Of a DNA stretch of 27,608 nucleotides, positions 7,597-14,858 are shown in pieces; within the stretch, counting starts at the first letter, position 1, and each line of letters starts with the position of its first letter. A model generated the notes under the pieces. The model saw only the letters and a list, made by a program, of their open reading frames with translations, had not been told where the DNA came from and made no database searches. The DNA lies in contig DDVH01000009.1 in assembly GCA_002345215.1 (NCBI GenBank), positions 1 through 27,608 on the forward strand. The letters are read 5' to 3'. The DNA is from Anaerolineales bacterium UBA2317. Lineage in GTDB: Bacteria; Chloroflexota; Anaerolineae; Anaerolineales; Villigracilaceae. The translations under genes and the position numbers were made by a program.

Positions 7597-7626
7597 GATG
7601 ATTTCTCCTTGATTCAATTTTTTCTC

Positions 7627-7656
7627 AGTATACCTGAGACAAATAGAGTTTTACAA
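7627..7656 (-). promoter_or_regulatory. Promoter of ridA with a palindrome at the -10
   Basis: On the minus strand TTGTAA (7651-7656) is followed after 18 nt by TATACT (7627-7632). The -10 lies inside the short dyad CTCAG-TATAC-CTGAG (7624-7638), which could be an operator. Confidence 0.55.
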
Positions 7657-7695
7657 AATAGCAAGAAAAGTCAAGCCATGACCTTATTTCTGTTG

Positions 7696-7701
7696 TATAG
7701 T
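7696..7701 (+). promoter_or_regulatory. -10 box 7 nt before the AraC-type regulator start
   Basis: TATAGT ends 7 nt before ATG 7709, the distance at which transcription normally starts, so the mRNA could begin at the start codon. No -35 is recognisable. The GGGGG run between box and ATG would alternatively serve a start at 7718. Confidence 0.45.
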
Positions 7702-7708
7702 TTGGGGG

Positions 7709-8665
7709 ATGAGCAAAATGATTTTCAAGACCAATGAAAAATATGAGCAAGCGTTGCTTTCGGCTCTTCTTTTTATTCAAACACATTTGGAACAGGAGTT
7801 GAATTTAGAAACGCTTGCAAGCCATGTCGGGTTTTCGCCTTATCACTTTCATCGAATTTTTCATGAGACCATTGGCGAGCCAGTCAAAGAATATATCCGC
7901 AGATTAAGGCTTGAGAAAGCCGCATACAGGTTGAAGGTTAGTGAAGAAGCGATTTTAAGAATCGCACTGGAAGCAGGTTTCAAGACTCACGAATCCTTTA
8001 CGCGGGCTTTTCAAAGACAATTCGGAATCGTCCCAAATGAATTCCGCAATAATTTTTTACGAGCATCGCGTGAAAGAAAAAAACAACTTCAACCGAAATA
8101 TTTAACTGATTACAACTTGAAAGATGATTCAAGTTTGCTTCCAAATCTTTCTACTGCAAAAAAAGTTCGCTTGGAACATGTTCGCCCTATTATTGTTGGA
8201 TTTGTACGTCATGTGGGTGCGTATGATAAATTGCTTGAAAAAGATTCATCTATGTCTGTTTTGTGGAATGAATTGTTTCAATGGGGCAACGCCAATAAAT
8301 TAATTAATGCCGATTCATTGCTTATAGGAATTCCACAAGATGACCCATCTGTAACGCCACTTGAAAAACAACGCTTTGATGTTTGTATTCAAATTCCTGA
8401 ATTTCGCAACCCATCGGGTCATATAGGATGCCAAACGATTTCAGCAGGTTTGTTTGGCGTGGGCAGGCATTATGGTTCGTTTGATAACTTGGCAGAAACT
8501 TATATTCATATTTATGATTCGCTTGTTACAACAGGCAAATATCGTTTACGCCACAGTACGCCTTTTGAAGTGTATAGTTATTCATTGATAAAAGATGATA
8601 TGCGTATTCACTTCACCGATATTTATTTGCCTGTTGAAAAGAATGAAAAGAATAAAGGAGATTAA
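7709..8665 (+). CDS. AraC-family regulator with GyrI-like effector-binding domain
   Basis: The 318-aa protein has an N-terminal AraC/XylS DNA-binding domain of two helix-turn-helix units (about 12-112; LETLASHVGFSPYHFHRIF and AFQRQFGIVPNEFRN) and a C-terminal GyrI-like/Rob-type ligand-binding domain (about 150-312; VRLEHVRPIIVGFVRHVG and later IPQDDPSV). This Rob/MarA-plus-GyrI layout is typical of regulators that bind hydrophobic or cationic small molecules, including drugs. The start is ATG 7709, just behind a -10 box; ATG 7718 is an alternative with a GGGGG run 9 nt upstream. The next gene follows at 1 nt with its ribosome site inside this gene's end, so the two form an operon. The ligand is not inferable. 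Confidence 0.92.
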   Translation: MSKMIFKTNEKYEQALLSALLFIQTHLEQELNLETLASHVGFSPYHFHRIFHETIGEPVKEYIRRLRLEKAAYRLKVSEEAILRIALEAGFKTHESFTRAFQRQFGIVPNEFRNNFLRASRERKKQLQPKYLTDYNLKDDSSLLPNLSTAKKVRLEHVRPIIVGFVRHVGAYDKLLEKDSSMSVLWNELFQWGNANKLINADSLLIGIPQDDPSVTPLEKQRFDVCIQIPEFRNPSGHIGCQTISAGLFGVGRHYGSFDNLAETYIHIYDSLVTTGKYRLRHSTPFEVYSYSLIKDDMRIHFTDIYLPVEKNEKNKGD

Positions 8666-8666
8666 T

Positions 8667-9095
8667 ATGTCTGGATTTACAATGAAAGAATGGATTGCTC
8701 GCTCGCCTAAAGAAGTTTTTGAATTTATCACCGCTTCAGAAAACGCGCCGAAAGTTGCTCCCGCTATCAAAAGCATGGTCAAGCTGACAGATGGTCCGCT
8801 GCGCGTTGGGACAAAATATCTTGAAACGCGATTAATGAACGGAAAAGAACATCAAACCGAATTAGAAGTGATTGAATATCAACCGCATCAAACTTATTCA
8901 GTGAAAAACTTTACTGAAGGGATTGAAGTAATTTATCAATATACATTTCATCCTGAGAATAATGGCACACAAGTCGAATTGGTTTGCACCCTCAAAGCCA
9001 GTGGATTAAAGAAATTGATGCTTCCAATCGTCTCAGCCGTTTTACAAAAAGAAGATGGTGACCACTTAAAAGGCTTGAAAAAAGCAATGGAATAA
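8667..9095 (+). CDS. SRPBCC-superfamily (polyketide cyclase/START-like) protein
   Basis: The product is 142 aa from ATG 8667, chosen because AAGGAG (8655-8660) precedes it by 6 nt and it starts one base after the upstream stop; the frame is open upstream inside the regulator gene. The sequence follows the SRPBCC pattern: an opening beta strand, the early SPKEVFEFITASENAPK motif, then GPLRVGTKY and a run of beta strands, and a long C-terminal helix (LKGLKKAME). These domains form a hydrophobic ligand pocket. With no catalytic residues recognisable, it may bind a lipid or drug-like molecule. Coupling to a Rob-like regulator suggests a shared ligand response, which is inference. Confidence 0.85.
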   Translation: MSGFTMKEWIARSPKEVFEFITASENAPKVAPAIKSMVKLTDGPLRVGTKYLETRLMNGKEHQTELEVIEYQPHQTYSVKNFTEGIEVIYQYTFHPENNGTQVELVCTLKASGLKKLMLPIVSAVLQKEDGDHLKGLKKAME

Positions 9096-9105
9096 AACTA
9101 AACGT

Positions 9106-9162
9106 AGGGACACAGGGAGATTGATTAATGACTTTGACAAAGAATCGTCTTGCTGTGTCCCT
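9106..9162. repeat. Inverted repeat flanking the spacer upstream of the SUI1 gene
   Basis: AGGGACACAG (9106-9115) and CTGTGTCCCT (9153-9162) are exact reverse complements 37 nt apart. It may be a weak terminator structure for the upstream gene or a remnant of a mobile repeat; there is no T tract. Confidence 0.6.
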
Positions 9163-9179
9163 GCAAAGGAATTGAAGAC

Positions 9180-9185
9180 TATAAT
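9180..9185 (+). promoter_or_regulatory. Consensus -10 box 6 nt before the SUI1 start
   Basis: A perfect TATAAT ends 6 nt before ATG 9192. There is no Shine-Dalgarno between them and no clear -35, which predicts a leaderless mRNA. Confidence 0.6.
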
Positions 9186-9191
9186 TGCCTC

Positions 9192-9524
9192 ATGTCTAAT
9201 AACAAAACGGTTTGGTCATCATCGCAAGGTGATCTGAGAAATAAAAATCAAAACACATCCCATACAAAATCTTTGCCACCTCAACAGCAGACGATTTATC
9301 TACATCGTGAGACCAGTGGAAGAAATGGTACGCCTGTATCCTTGGTGAAAAATCTTGTGCTTTCTGTGGATGATATGAAGGCTTTGGCAAAGAAACTAAA
9401 ACAACAGTGTGGAACTGGCGGGACGATTAAAGATGGCGTGATTGAAATTCAAGGCGAACATCGTCAGAAAATTTCTGAGATATTGATTAAGTTGGGATAT
9501 AAAGTCAAGATTGCGGGTGGATAA
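9192..9524 (+). CDS. SUI1/YciH-family translation initiation factor-like protein
   Basis: The 110-aa protein has an N-terminal tail (1-55, starting MSNNKTVWSSSQGDL as in YciH proteins) and a SUI1/eIF1-like domain (about 56-110; LVKNLVLSVDDMKALAKKLK, CGTGGTIKDGVIEIQGEHR, GYKVKIAGG). The CGTGGT-K loop is the family hallmark. Eukaryotic and archaeal eIF1 monitor start-codon selection on the small ribosomal subunit; bacterial YciH is reported to affect initiation fidelity. ATG 9192 is chosen because homologues begin there and a TATAAT lies 6 nt upstream; a TTG start at 9150 is open but unlikely. The gene stands alone, ended by a terminator at 9531. Confidence 0.93.
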   Translation: MSNNKTVWSSSQGDLRNKNQNTSHTKSLPPQQQTIYLHRETSGRNGTPVSLVKNLVLSVDDMKALAKKLKQQCGTGGTIKDGVIEIQGEHRQKISEILIKLGYKVKIAGG

Positions 9525-9530
9525 AACCTG

Positions 9531-9570
9531 AAACAAAAGAGGCGACTTATATAAGCTGCCTCTTTTGTTT
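9531..9570. terminator. Bidirectional terminator between the SUI1 gene and the 36-aa gene
   Basis: AAACAAAAGAGGC (9531-9543) pairs perfectly with GCCTCTTTTGTTT (9558-9570); the loop contains a further palindrome CTTATATAAG. It serves the plus-strand SUI1 gene and the minus-strand small gene whose stop is at 9575. Confidence 0.88.
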
Positions 9571-9574
9571 TAGA

Positions 9575-9685
9575 TTACTTATTATGAATCTTGCTAATAC
9601 CCCATAGCAGAATCCCTAAACCCATGAAGAAAATGCCCAATCCAATGGGGCCTGACCACCAAAATACTATAAATAAATCTTCCAT
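9575..9685 (-). CDS. 36-aa single-helix membrane microprotein
   Basis: ATG 9685 starts a 36-codon frame beginning MEDLFIVFWWSGPIGLGIFF and ending with a short charged tail (SKIHNK). AAGGAG lies 8 nt upstream of the ATG, an ideal ribosome site. Most of the peptide forms one hydrophobic helix rich in Gly, Phe and Trp. It is the last gene of the long minus-strand block, 78 nt below the LCP gene, and a terminator follows directly after its stop. No family is recognised. Candidate roles are a small regulatory subunit of a membrane complex or a partner of the upstream envelope enzyme; these are guesses from context. Confidence 0.7.
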   Translation of the reverse strand: MEDLFIVFWWSGPIGLGIFFMGLGILLWGISKIHNK

Positions 9686-9763
9686 ATGAAATTCTCCTTT
9701 TAAGAATTTTACTTATAGATATCAATGTCTACCTAATACTGTGGGATTATCTTTTTAATCAAA

Positions 9764-10831
9764 TTATGGCTGAGGTATATCATCAAGCCAAGAGCCTTTA
9801 TTAAATTCTTCTACATACTTGCTTAAAATAGCAAAATCTACATCTAATACCGATGTGTTTCCTAAAATTGGGTCATTCACTCTTTTTGTTTTGAAGAGTT
9901 CTTCTGGGAAGTTAACCGTTTGAATTTTTTCCGAGTCAAGCATGGGTGCAAGGCAAAGGAGTTGAGCGATTTCTGTTTCGGTCAAATCAGTTTGAATCGA
10001 AGTAATGAAAGCCTCAATAATAGTTGGGAGATTAACAATTGTTGCAGGCGTAAAAAGTTTTTTGAAAAGCGCCGTCAAAATTAAATCTTGCGTTTCAGTG
10101 CGGTTAATATCTCCATTGGGTCTCAAACGAGCAAGAATCATGGTGCGATAGCCATTAAGGTGTTGTTCACCTGCGGGAAAATAAAAGTTTGGGTCAACCG
10201 AATTTCTCACACGCCCATCAATTGCAGTAGGTAAATTTATATCAATGCCGCCAAGTGCATCTACAATTTTTACAAAAGATTGTAAATTGACAGCGGCACC
10301 ATAATCTATTTGCGCACCGAAATTGTGTTCCAGTGTTAAGCCTAATAATCCAAGCCCTTGCCCGGGTCCATCATAGTATTTGAAGCCATCATTTCCATAT
10401 AAATACGCCTGATTTATTTTTCCATGGGTGATGTTGTGGTGGTCTGAGATTTCTGGAATTTCAACATACAAATCTCTTGGGAATGGAAGTATCATCATGC
10501 TTGGGTTTACAAAGTCAATGCGTACAATGCGAATTGCATCTGCCAAACCATTGATGTAGTTATTTGCACGTGCATCACTACCAACTACCAAGATAAACAT
10601 TGCTCTTGGTCCGCCACATTGTGGGGGAGTTTCAGTAGGTGTGGAAGTACTTGTTACTGTATTTATAATGAAAGGGGGAGGTAAAGTGACGGTGGGTTCT
10701 TGAATGAACGTTTGATAACTAACATAACCAAGAACAGGTGTACTGCATAGAAGAAATAATAAAGAAATAAATATATATATCAAATACTTTTTTGGCGGCT
10801 TGACATGCGAAATCTCCGAACATAATGCCAA
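9764..10831 (-). CDS. LytR-CpsA-Psr (LCP) family cell-envelope protein
   Basis: The 355-aa protein has an N-terminal signal anchor (about 15-40), a Thr/Pro-rich spacer (about 45-70) and an LCP domain (about 80-300). LCP enzymes transfer glycopolymers from lipid carriers to peptidoglycan or, in some lineages, to proteins. Family marks visible are VVGSDAR, the FPRDLYVEIP segment (usual form SRD-x-x-V-x-IP), HGKINQAYLYG, GGIDINLP, and the Arg-rich run ILARLRPNGDINRTETQ. The frame has no in-frame ATG: it opens with TTG at 10831 and continues uninterrupted, so the start is uncertain and lacks a good ribosome site. It lies 80 nt below the diguanylate cyclase gene, probably in the same transcript. 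Confidence 0.9.
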   Translation of the reverse strand: MALCSEISHVKPPKKYLIYIFISLLFLLCSTPVLGYVSYQTFIQEPTVTLPPPFIINTVTSTSTPTETPPQCGGPRAMFILVVGSDARANNYINGLADAIRIVRIDFVNPSMMILPFPRDLYVEIPEISDHHNITHGKINQAYLYGNDGFKYYDGPGQGLGLLGLTLEHNFGAQIDYGAAVNLQSFVKIVDALGGIDINLPTAIDGRVRNSVDPNFYFPAGEQHLNGYRTMILARLRPNGDINRTETQDLILTALFKKLFTPATIVNLPTIIEAFITSIQTDLTETEIAQLLCLAPMLDSEKIQTVNFPEELFKTKRVNDPILGNTSVLDVDFAILSKYVEEFNKGSWLDDIPQP

Positions 10832-10911
10832 TAAAACTACTGTTGAAAATAGTTATACCATTATTTATTTCGCCTTATTTTAATGTTTATATTCAAAAAA
10901 GAAACAAAAAT

Positions 10912-11751
10912 TTACTCTTCGTTTGTGTAAACTGTATATTTGATATTATTCTTGCCATTATTCTTGACAACATACATCATCTTATCTACAATCCCCAAAA
11001 TTTTATCGGCTGAAATGGTTGGCGCAGAAAGTGTTAGCACGCCAACGCTAAATGTGAGGGGCCATTTCTTCGAGGTCATTTCTTCTGCAATTTTTGTAAA
11101 CAGGTTTGACATAGCAGTTCGTGCATCTTTTTCGTTGGCTTCTGGTAGCAAAATTGCAAATTCATCTCCGCCAACGCGGGCAATCACATCAGTTTTGCGC
11201 AAATGATGCTTCATTCTTTCTGCAAGGGTGCGTAGCATTTTATCCCCATACAAATGACCAAAGGTATCGTTAATGGTCTTGAAGTTATCCATATCAATGA
11301 ATGCAATTGTGAATGGATGGTTATAACGAAGTGAACGCTCAATTTCTCTTTCCAGTAAATCATTGAAATAACGATTGTTAATCGCACCAGTTAAAAAATC
11401 TGTGCGGGCATGGATGCGTTCCTGTTCTAAAGACCTTAACATCCAAGCGGGTAACAAGAAAAAGCCTAAACGGATAATAGAATTCCAAAGATATGCAAAT
11501 GTATCAGAGTGGGCAGTTGTGAGTACATCTACCAACAACCAAATGGCGGCACTGATGAATGCAATGCCAATGCCAACACTGGCGCTGAATGCAAAAGAGA
11601 AAAAAGCAATCGGGAGTAAATAGAAAAGCGAGAAAGACAGTTCAACGCCTGTATAAAAATCCAATAATGCTACGCCACACAATAGCATAACACCCAAAAT
11701 TAATTTAGGTGTTCTTTCCATTTGTTCGAGCATATTGAGAAATCTGGACAT
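10912..11751 (-). CDS. Membrane diguanylate cyclase (GGDEF domain)
   Basis: The 279-aa protein makes cyclic di-GMP from two GTP. About five hydrophobic helices span 15-107 and probably sense a membrane or small-molecule signal. The catalytic domain (about 112-275) has an intact GGDEF at 194-198, the substrate-binding DFLTGAINNR-YF segment and FIDMDNFKTINDTFGH. An RxxD product-inhibition site (RKTD, 185-188) stands exactly five residues before GGDEF, so feedback inhibition is expected. No EAL domain is present. The ATG at 11751 has only a weak AAAGGG-type site 14 nt upstream; ATG 11730 is an alternative. It follows the aminotransferase gene by 55 nt, with a hairpin between. Confidence 0.95.
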   Translation of the reverse strand: MSRFLNMLEQMERTPKLILGVMLLCGVALLDFYTGVELSFSLFYLLPIAFFSFAFSASVGIGIAFISAAIWLLVDVLTTAHSDTFAYLWNSIIRLGFFLLPAWMLRSLEQERIHARTDFLTGAINNRYFNDLLEREIERSLRYNHPFTIAFIDMDNFKTINDTFGHLYGDKMLRTLAERMKHHLRKTDVIARVGGDEFAILLPEANEKDARTAMSNLFTKIAEEMTSKKWPLTFSVGVLTLSAPTISADKILGIVDKMMYVVKNNGKNNIKYTVYTNEE

Positions 11752-11775
11752 TACTATGACTCATCCCTTTAACAA

Positions 11776-11800
11776 TTGGGCGGATGAAGAATCCGCCCAA
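11776..11800 (-). terminator. Hairpin after the aminotransferase gene
   Basis: TTGGGCGGAT (11776-11785) pairs perfectly with ATCCGCCCAA (11791-11800) around 5 nt. On the minus strand it follows the aminotransferase stop closely, but the tail (TTGTTAAAG) is only moderately T-rich, so it may be a partial terminator before the cyclase gene. Confidence 0.6.
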
Positions 11801-11806
11801 AGTTTT

Positions 11807-12985
11807 CTATCCATGCCTACTCATAAACCGTTCCATGCGATGCAAAGCTTCTTCAATTTGTTCATACGAAGTTGCATAACATGCTCTTGCAAAACCTTCG
11901 CCACCCGGACCAAACGAACTGCCCGGCACAATGGCTACATGTTCTTCTTCTAATAATTTTTGGCAAAAAGTTTCATCATCCATGCCAGATGCTCGGATGT
12001 TAGGAAAAGCATAAAAAGCACCACGCGGTTCGAACGTCGTCAGTCCGAGGCGATTGAGTCCATTCACCAAAAGTTTGCGGCGACGGTCATATTCCACACG
12101 CATTTCTTCTACGTACGGGTCACCGACTAATAAGGCTTCCAGTGCGGCATCTTGTGCGGTCGTTGGCGCAGACATAATTGTGTATTGATGAATACGCACA
12201 AGTCCTTGAATTAAATCAGAAGGTCCACAAGCATAACCAATGCGCCAACCAGTCATGGCATAATCTTTTGAAAAGCCGCCAATCAAGATAGTTCTATTTT
12301 GTATATTCTCGCCTAATGAAGGCAAACAAACATGCTCAAAATCATAAACCAAACGGTCATACAGTTCATCAGAAACAAGCAGTAAATCAAATTCTTCGGC
12401 AAGGTTTGCAATTTCTATCATCACATCACGAGTAATGACTGCACCGGTGGGATTGTTTGGAAAGCCGATAAAAATTGCTTTTGTACGTTCTGTAATTGCT
12501 TTGCGAATATCAGCAGGGTCAACCATAAATTGATTTTCCATGCGGCATGGAATTTCAACAGCCACACCACCTGCCATAATGACTTCGGCTTGATAGGAAA
12601 CAAAACATGGCGTGGGAATAATGACTTCATCACCGGGGTCGAGAATCGCGGTAAAAGAAAGATACAACGCTTCAGAACCACCGACAGTTGCAATGATTTG
12701 ATTCGTCGGGTCATACTTCACTTGATACAAACGATTCAAATTATTTGAAATTGCATTGCGCAATTCAATTTTTCCCCAATTCGATGTGTAATGTGTTTCA
12801 CCATTTTGTAACGAACGAATGCCCGCATCCAAAATCGGTTTGGGCGTAGTGAAATCGGGTTCACCGATTCCAAGTGAAATCACATCTTTCATCGTGGCGG
12901 CAATATCAAAAAACTTACGAATGCCGCTGGGCTTTAATCCTGCCACACGTTTGGAAAGTCTTTCTGTTGCACTGATTTCTTGCAT
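11807..12985 (-). CDS. Class I/II PLP-dependent aminotransferase
   Basis: The 392-aa protein is a fold-type I aminotransferase, probably acting on aspartate, aromatic or similar amino acids. Visible features are GEPDFTTP near the N-terminus, the PLP-phosphate segment VGGSEALYLSF, FPNNPTGAV (176-183), Asp206 (SDELYD), and the Schiff-base Lys240 in GGFSKDYAMTGWR. The conserved C-terminal Arg is in FARACYATS. The start is ATG 12985, because GGAGG (12990-12994) lies 4 nt upstream; the frame is open further to 13024 but would overlap the preceding gene. It belongs to the AspC/AlaT-like Iγ group by motif, but the exact substrate cannot be set. It sits in a minus-strand run with a 13-nt gap from the 71-aa gene. 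Confidence 0.93.
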   Translation of the reverse strand: MQEISATERLSKRVAGLKPSGIRKFFDIAATMKDVISLGIGEPDFTTPKPILDAGIRSLQNGETHYTSNWGKIELRNAISNNLNRLYQVKYDPTNQIIATVGGSEALYLSFTAILDPGDEVIIPTPCFVSYQAEVIMAGGVAVEIPCRMENQFMVDPADIRKAITERTKAIFIGFPNNPTGAVITRDVMIEIANLAEEFDLLLVSDELYDRLVYDFEHVCLPSLGENIQNRTILIGGFSKDYAMTGWRIGYACGPSDLIQGLVRIHQYTIMSAPTTAQDAALEALLVGDPYVEEMRVEYDRRRKLLVNGLNRLGLTTFEPRGAFYAFPNIRASGMDDETFCQKLLEEEHVAIVPGSSFGPGGEGFARACYATSYEQIEEALHRMERFMSRHG

Positions 12986-12998
12986 TGAGCCTCCTAGA

Positions 12999-13214
12999 TT
13001 AGATTGGTTGAACGTGCCAGTCATCTGAAATTTCTTGATATGTTAATTCAAATGCAAAACCTTCAACGGTTTTTACACGAAAACCCTTTTCACTCGGACC
13101 TTGCCAACGCGAAATAATTTCCGCAATTTCATAACGTCGCCCTTCCCACACCAAAGAAAGCGGACGTTCTGCATATTCTGTATCTGACCTACACTCAACT
13201 GCTTCCATGACCAT
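12999..13214 (-). CDS. Conserved 71-aa hypothetical protein (DUF6504-like)
   Basis: The short soluble protein has a single compact beta-rich domain: ERPLSLVWEGRRYEIAEI, then RWQ, a short charged loop, and GFRVKTVEGFAFELTYQE, ending WHVQPI. The pattern of a W-x-G-R-R-Y strand followed by RVxT and Y/F-E-L strands resembles small DUF6504-type proteins sometimes found near DNA repair genes, but I cannot confirm this. ATG 13214 has AAAGG 7 nt upstream; ATG 13208 is an alternative. It ends 13 nt before the aminotransferase start, whose ribosome site lies in the gap, so the two are probably co-transcribed. Function unknown. Confidence 0.7.
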   Translation of the reverse strand: MVMEAVECRSDTEYAERPLSLVWEGRRYEIAEIISRWQGPSEKGFRVKTVEGFAFELTYQEISDDWHVQPI

Positions 13215-13276
13215 TCAGACCTTTAAGACTTGTTAGACCAATAAGACTTGTTCGACTAATTCGACTTACAAGACTA
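13215..13276. repeat. Degenerate TTAGAC/CGACTTA repeat tract
   Basis: A/T-rich units such as TTTAAGAC, TTAGACC, AATAAGAC, TTCGACTAA and TTACAAGAC follow one another. The 15-mer TTAGACCAATAAGAC (13233-13247) is identical to 1886-1900. The tract runs into the last codons of the nucleotidyltransferase gene, whose stop is at 13266. Confidence 0.75.
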
Positions 13277-14306
13277 CTTGACTATTATCACCCAGATTCA
13301 ACTGCATGACACAACCATCGCCTCTTCCTTTAATTTTTGCCTGTTTGCCAATCAGCGAGCGACTCAACGCCGCATCATTGATTTCGCAATCAGGTTCGAT
13401 GATGCTTTCTGCAATGTGTGAGTTTTCTATTTTACAGTTTGCCCCAATTGATGCATACGGACCAATTTTCGCGTTGCTAATTTTTGCACTTGCATGAATC
13501 GCAACGGGTTGGATAATTTCGACATTCGAACCTTCAAACTTCCCAACTTGTGACCCAGTTTTCTCTAACAAAATTTTATTGGTATCTAATGTCGCTTCAA
13601 TTGTGCCAGTATCCAACCAAGTGCTGATTTTTTCTGTGCGAATTTTTGCTCCGCTTTGAATCATAATAGAAATGGCATCGGTCAAAAAATATTCATTTTT
13701 CAACATTACACCCTTTTGCATTTGTTCGTCAATTGCGGCGAGTAGACTTTCAGCACTCTTTAAGTAATAACACCCAACAACCACAAGGTTGTTATCCATG
13801 CTTTGTGGTTTTTCAATAAATTTCGTTACCCAACCATCATTTCCTAATTCTGCCACGCCAAAGCGACGTGGGTCTTCAACAGGCATCACCCAAGCGACAC
13901 CATCTGCTTCTTCTTTTGTGAGGAATGAGAAATCTGTCTCCATTAATGTATCTGAAAAGCACATAATCATCGGACCTGACAAATAATCACGCGCTAATGC
14001 TAGCGCGTGAGATTGTCCCTTCATTTCAGTTTGTGTCACAAAATGTGCTTTAAGGTTCGGATAATTCTCTCGAATAAATGGTGGCACTTGCATTTCGCCT
14101 AAAAAGGATCCAACTATGAAAATAAATTCCACATTTTCTGGATTCGGTACAGTCTTGAACATATCCATTAAATGTTCAAGCGAAGTTTTTCCCGCCACGC
14201 TGACGAGTGGTTTGGGCTTGCTCCATGTATGTGGACGCATTCGTGTTCCCCAGCCAGCCATTGGAATTACAATTTTCAAAGAATCAGTCATTGATGATTT
14301 GTCCAT
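13266..14306 (-). CDS. Sugar-phosphate nucleotidyltransferase with left-handed beta-helix tail
   Basis: The 346-aa protein joins a sugar phosphate to an NTP to make an activated sugar for glycan synthesis. The N-terminal Rossmann-like domain (about 10-245) shows the signature GWGTRMRPHTWSKPKP (18-33), CFSDTL for the metal-binding Asp region, and a later EKP motif (KFIEKPQS). The C-terminal part (about 255-335) has hexapeptide repeats (VAIHASAKISNAKIGPYASI) that form a left-handed beta helix, seen in GlmU-like and archaeal-type bifunctional enzymes and in regulatory domains. The sugar and nucleotide are not determinable. ATG 14306 lies 14 nt behind a TATAAT box and lacks a ribosome site; ATG 14291 is an alternative. 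Together with the LCP gene it hints at envelope glycan work. Confidence 0.92.
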   Translation of the reverse strand: MDKSSMTDSLKIVIPMAGWGTRMRPHTWSKPKPLVSVAGKTSLEHLMDMFKTVPNPENVEFIFIVGSFLGEMQVPPFIRENYPNLKAHFVTQTEMKGQSHALALARDYLSGPMIMCFSDTLMETDFSFLTKEEADGVAWVMPVEDPRRFGVAELGNDGWVTKFIEKPQSMDNNLVVVGCYYLKSAESLLAAIDEQMQKGVMLKNEYFLTDAISIMIQSGAKIRTEKISTWLDTGTIEATLDTNKILLEKTGSQVGKFEGSNVEIIQPVAIHASAKISNAKIGPYASIGANCKIENSHIAESIIEPDCEINDAALSRSLIGKQAKIKGRGDGCVMQLNLGDNSQVVL

Positions 14307-14320
14307 AAATTGTTTTGCTC

Positions 14321-14326
14321 ATTATA
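14321..14326 (-). promoter_or_regulatory. -10 box of the nucleotidyltransferase gene
   Basis: On the minus strand a perfect TATAAT lies 14 nt before ATG 14306, giving a leader of about 8 nt. No -35 is recognisable. Confidence 0.5.
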
Positions 14327-14372
14327 CCGTCTAGGATTGGGATTTTTGATTTTCAGTTTACATACAGTTAAG

Positions 14373-14385
14373 TAGGGCGACCCTA
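14373..14385 (-). other. Small hairpin after the Nudix gene
   Basis: TAGGG (14373-14377) and CCCTA (14381-14385) form a short stem just after the Nudix stop on the minus strand. It lacks a T tract, so termination is doubtful. Confidence 0.3.
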
Positions 14386-14396
14386 TCGTTTCGAAA

Positions 14397-14858
14397 TTAC
14401 CACTCCCCAAAATTGTTCTTGATCTTGCCTGTTTTGTACTCTTCTAACAATTTTCGATGAGAGGGATAGACAAATTCGGGCAATTCGCTTAATGGAAATT
14501 GTTTTAATTCTGCTATCTCTGCATCAGATTTACCTATGATTTTGAAATCTTTGCATAAGAACACAACAGTATGGTCAGTTTTCCATTGAATGAAGTTACT
14601 GAAAACTCCCAGTAAAGTAATTTCCCCTAACTCTGCACCTGTTTCTTCTTTGGCTTCACGGCGTGCCGCTTGCTCTAATGATTCGTTTCTTTTTAATCCG
14701 CCGCCTGGCATAAACCAGCCATTTAAGTATGTATGACGAATCAACCAAACTTTATCATCTTGAATCATCATCACTCTCACGCCCATGCGTACAGGACGAA
14801 AGATGAAGCAGTAGATTTTGAATCCGAGATAAATAAAGCGGAGGAATAAACTTTTCAT
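14397..14858 (-). CDS. Nudix hydrolase
   Basis: The 153-aa protein hydrolyses a nucleoside diphosphate linked to another moiety. The Nudix box is complete (54-76): G-x5-E-x7-REAKEETGAEL, with the metal-binding REAKEE core. The preceding WLIRHTYLNGWFMPGGG is also typical. An N-terminal hydrophobic stretch (about 1-22, rich in Phe/Leu/Ile) is extra and may tether it to the membrane. Substrate is not predictable. Its ATG overlaps the helicase stop by one base (TAATG), indicating translational coupling to pcrA, so it could clean damaged or surplus nucleotides alongside repair, which is inference. Confidence 0.93.
   Translation of the reverse strand: MKSLFLRFIYLGFKIYCFIFRPVRMGVRVMMIQDDKVWLIRHTYLNGWFMPGGGLKRNESLEQAARREAKEETGAELGEITLLGVFSNFIQWKTDHTVVFLCKDFKIIGKSDAEIAELKQFPLSELPEFVYPSHRKLLEEYKTGKIKNNFGEW

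Noticed and set aside
10825..11013. 62-aa plus-strand frame between the LCP and cyclase genes
   Set aside because: Low-complexity A/T-rich reading overlapping both flanking genes, with no ribosome site.
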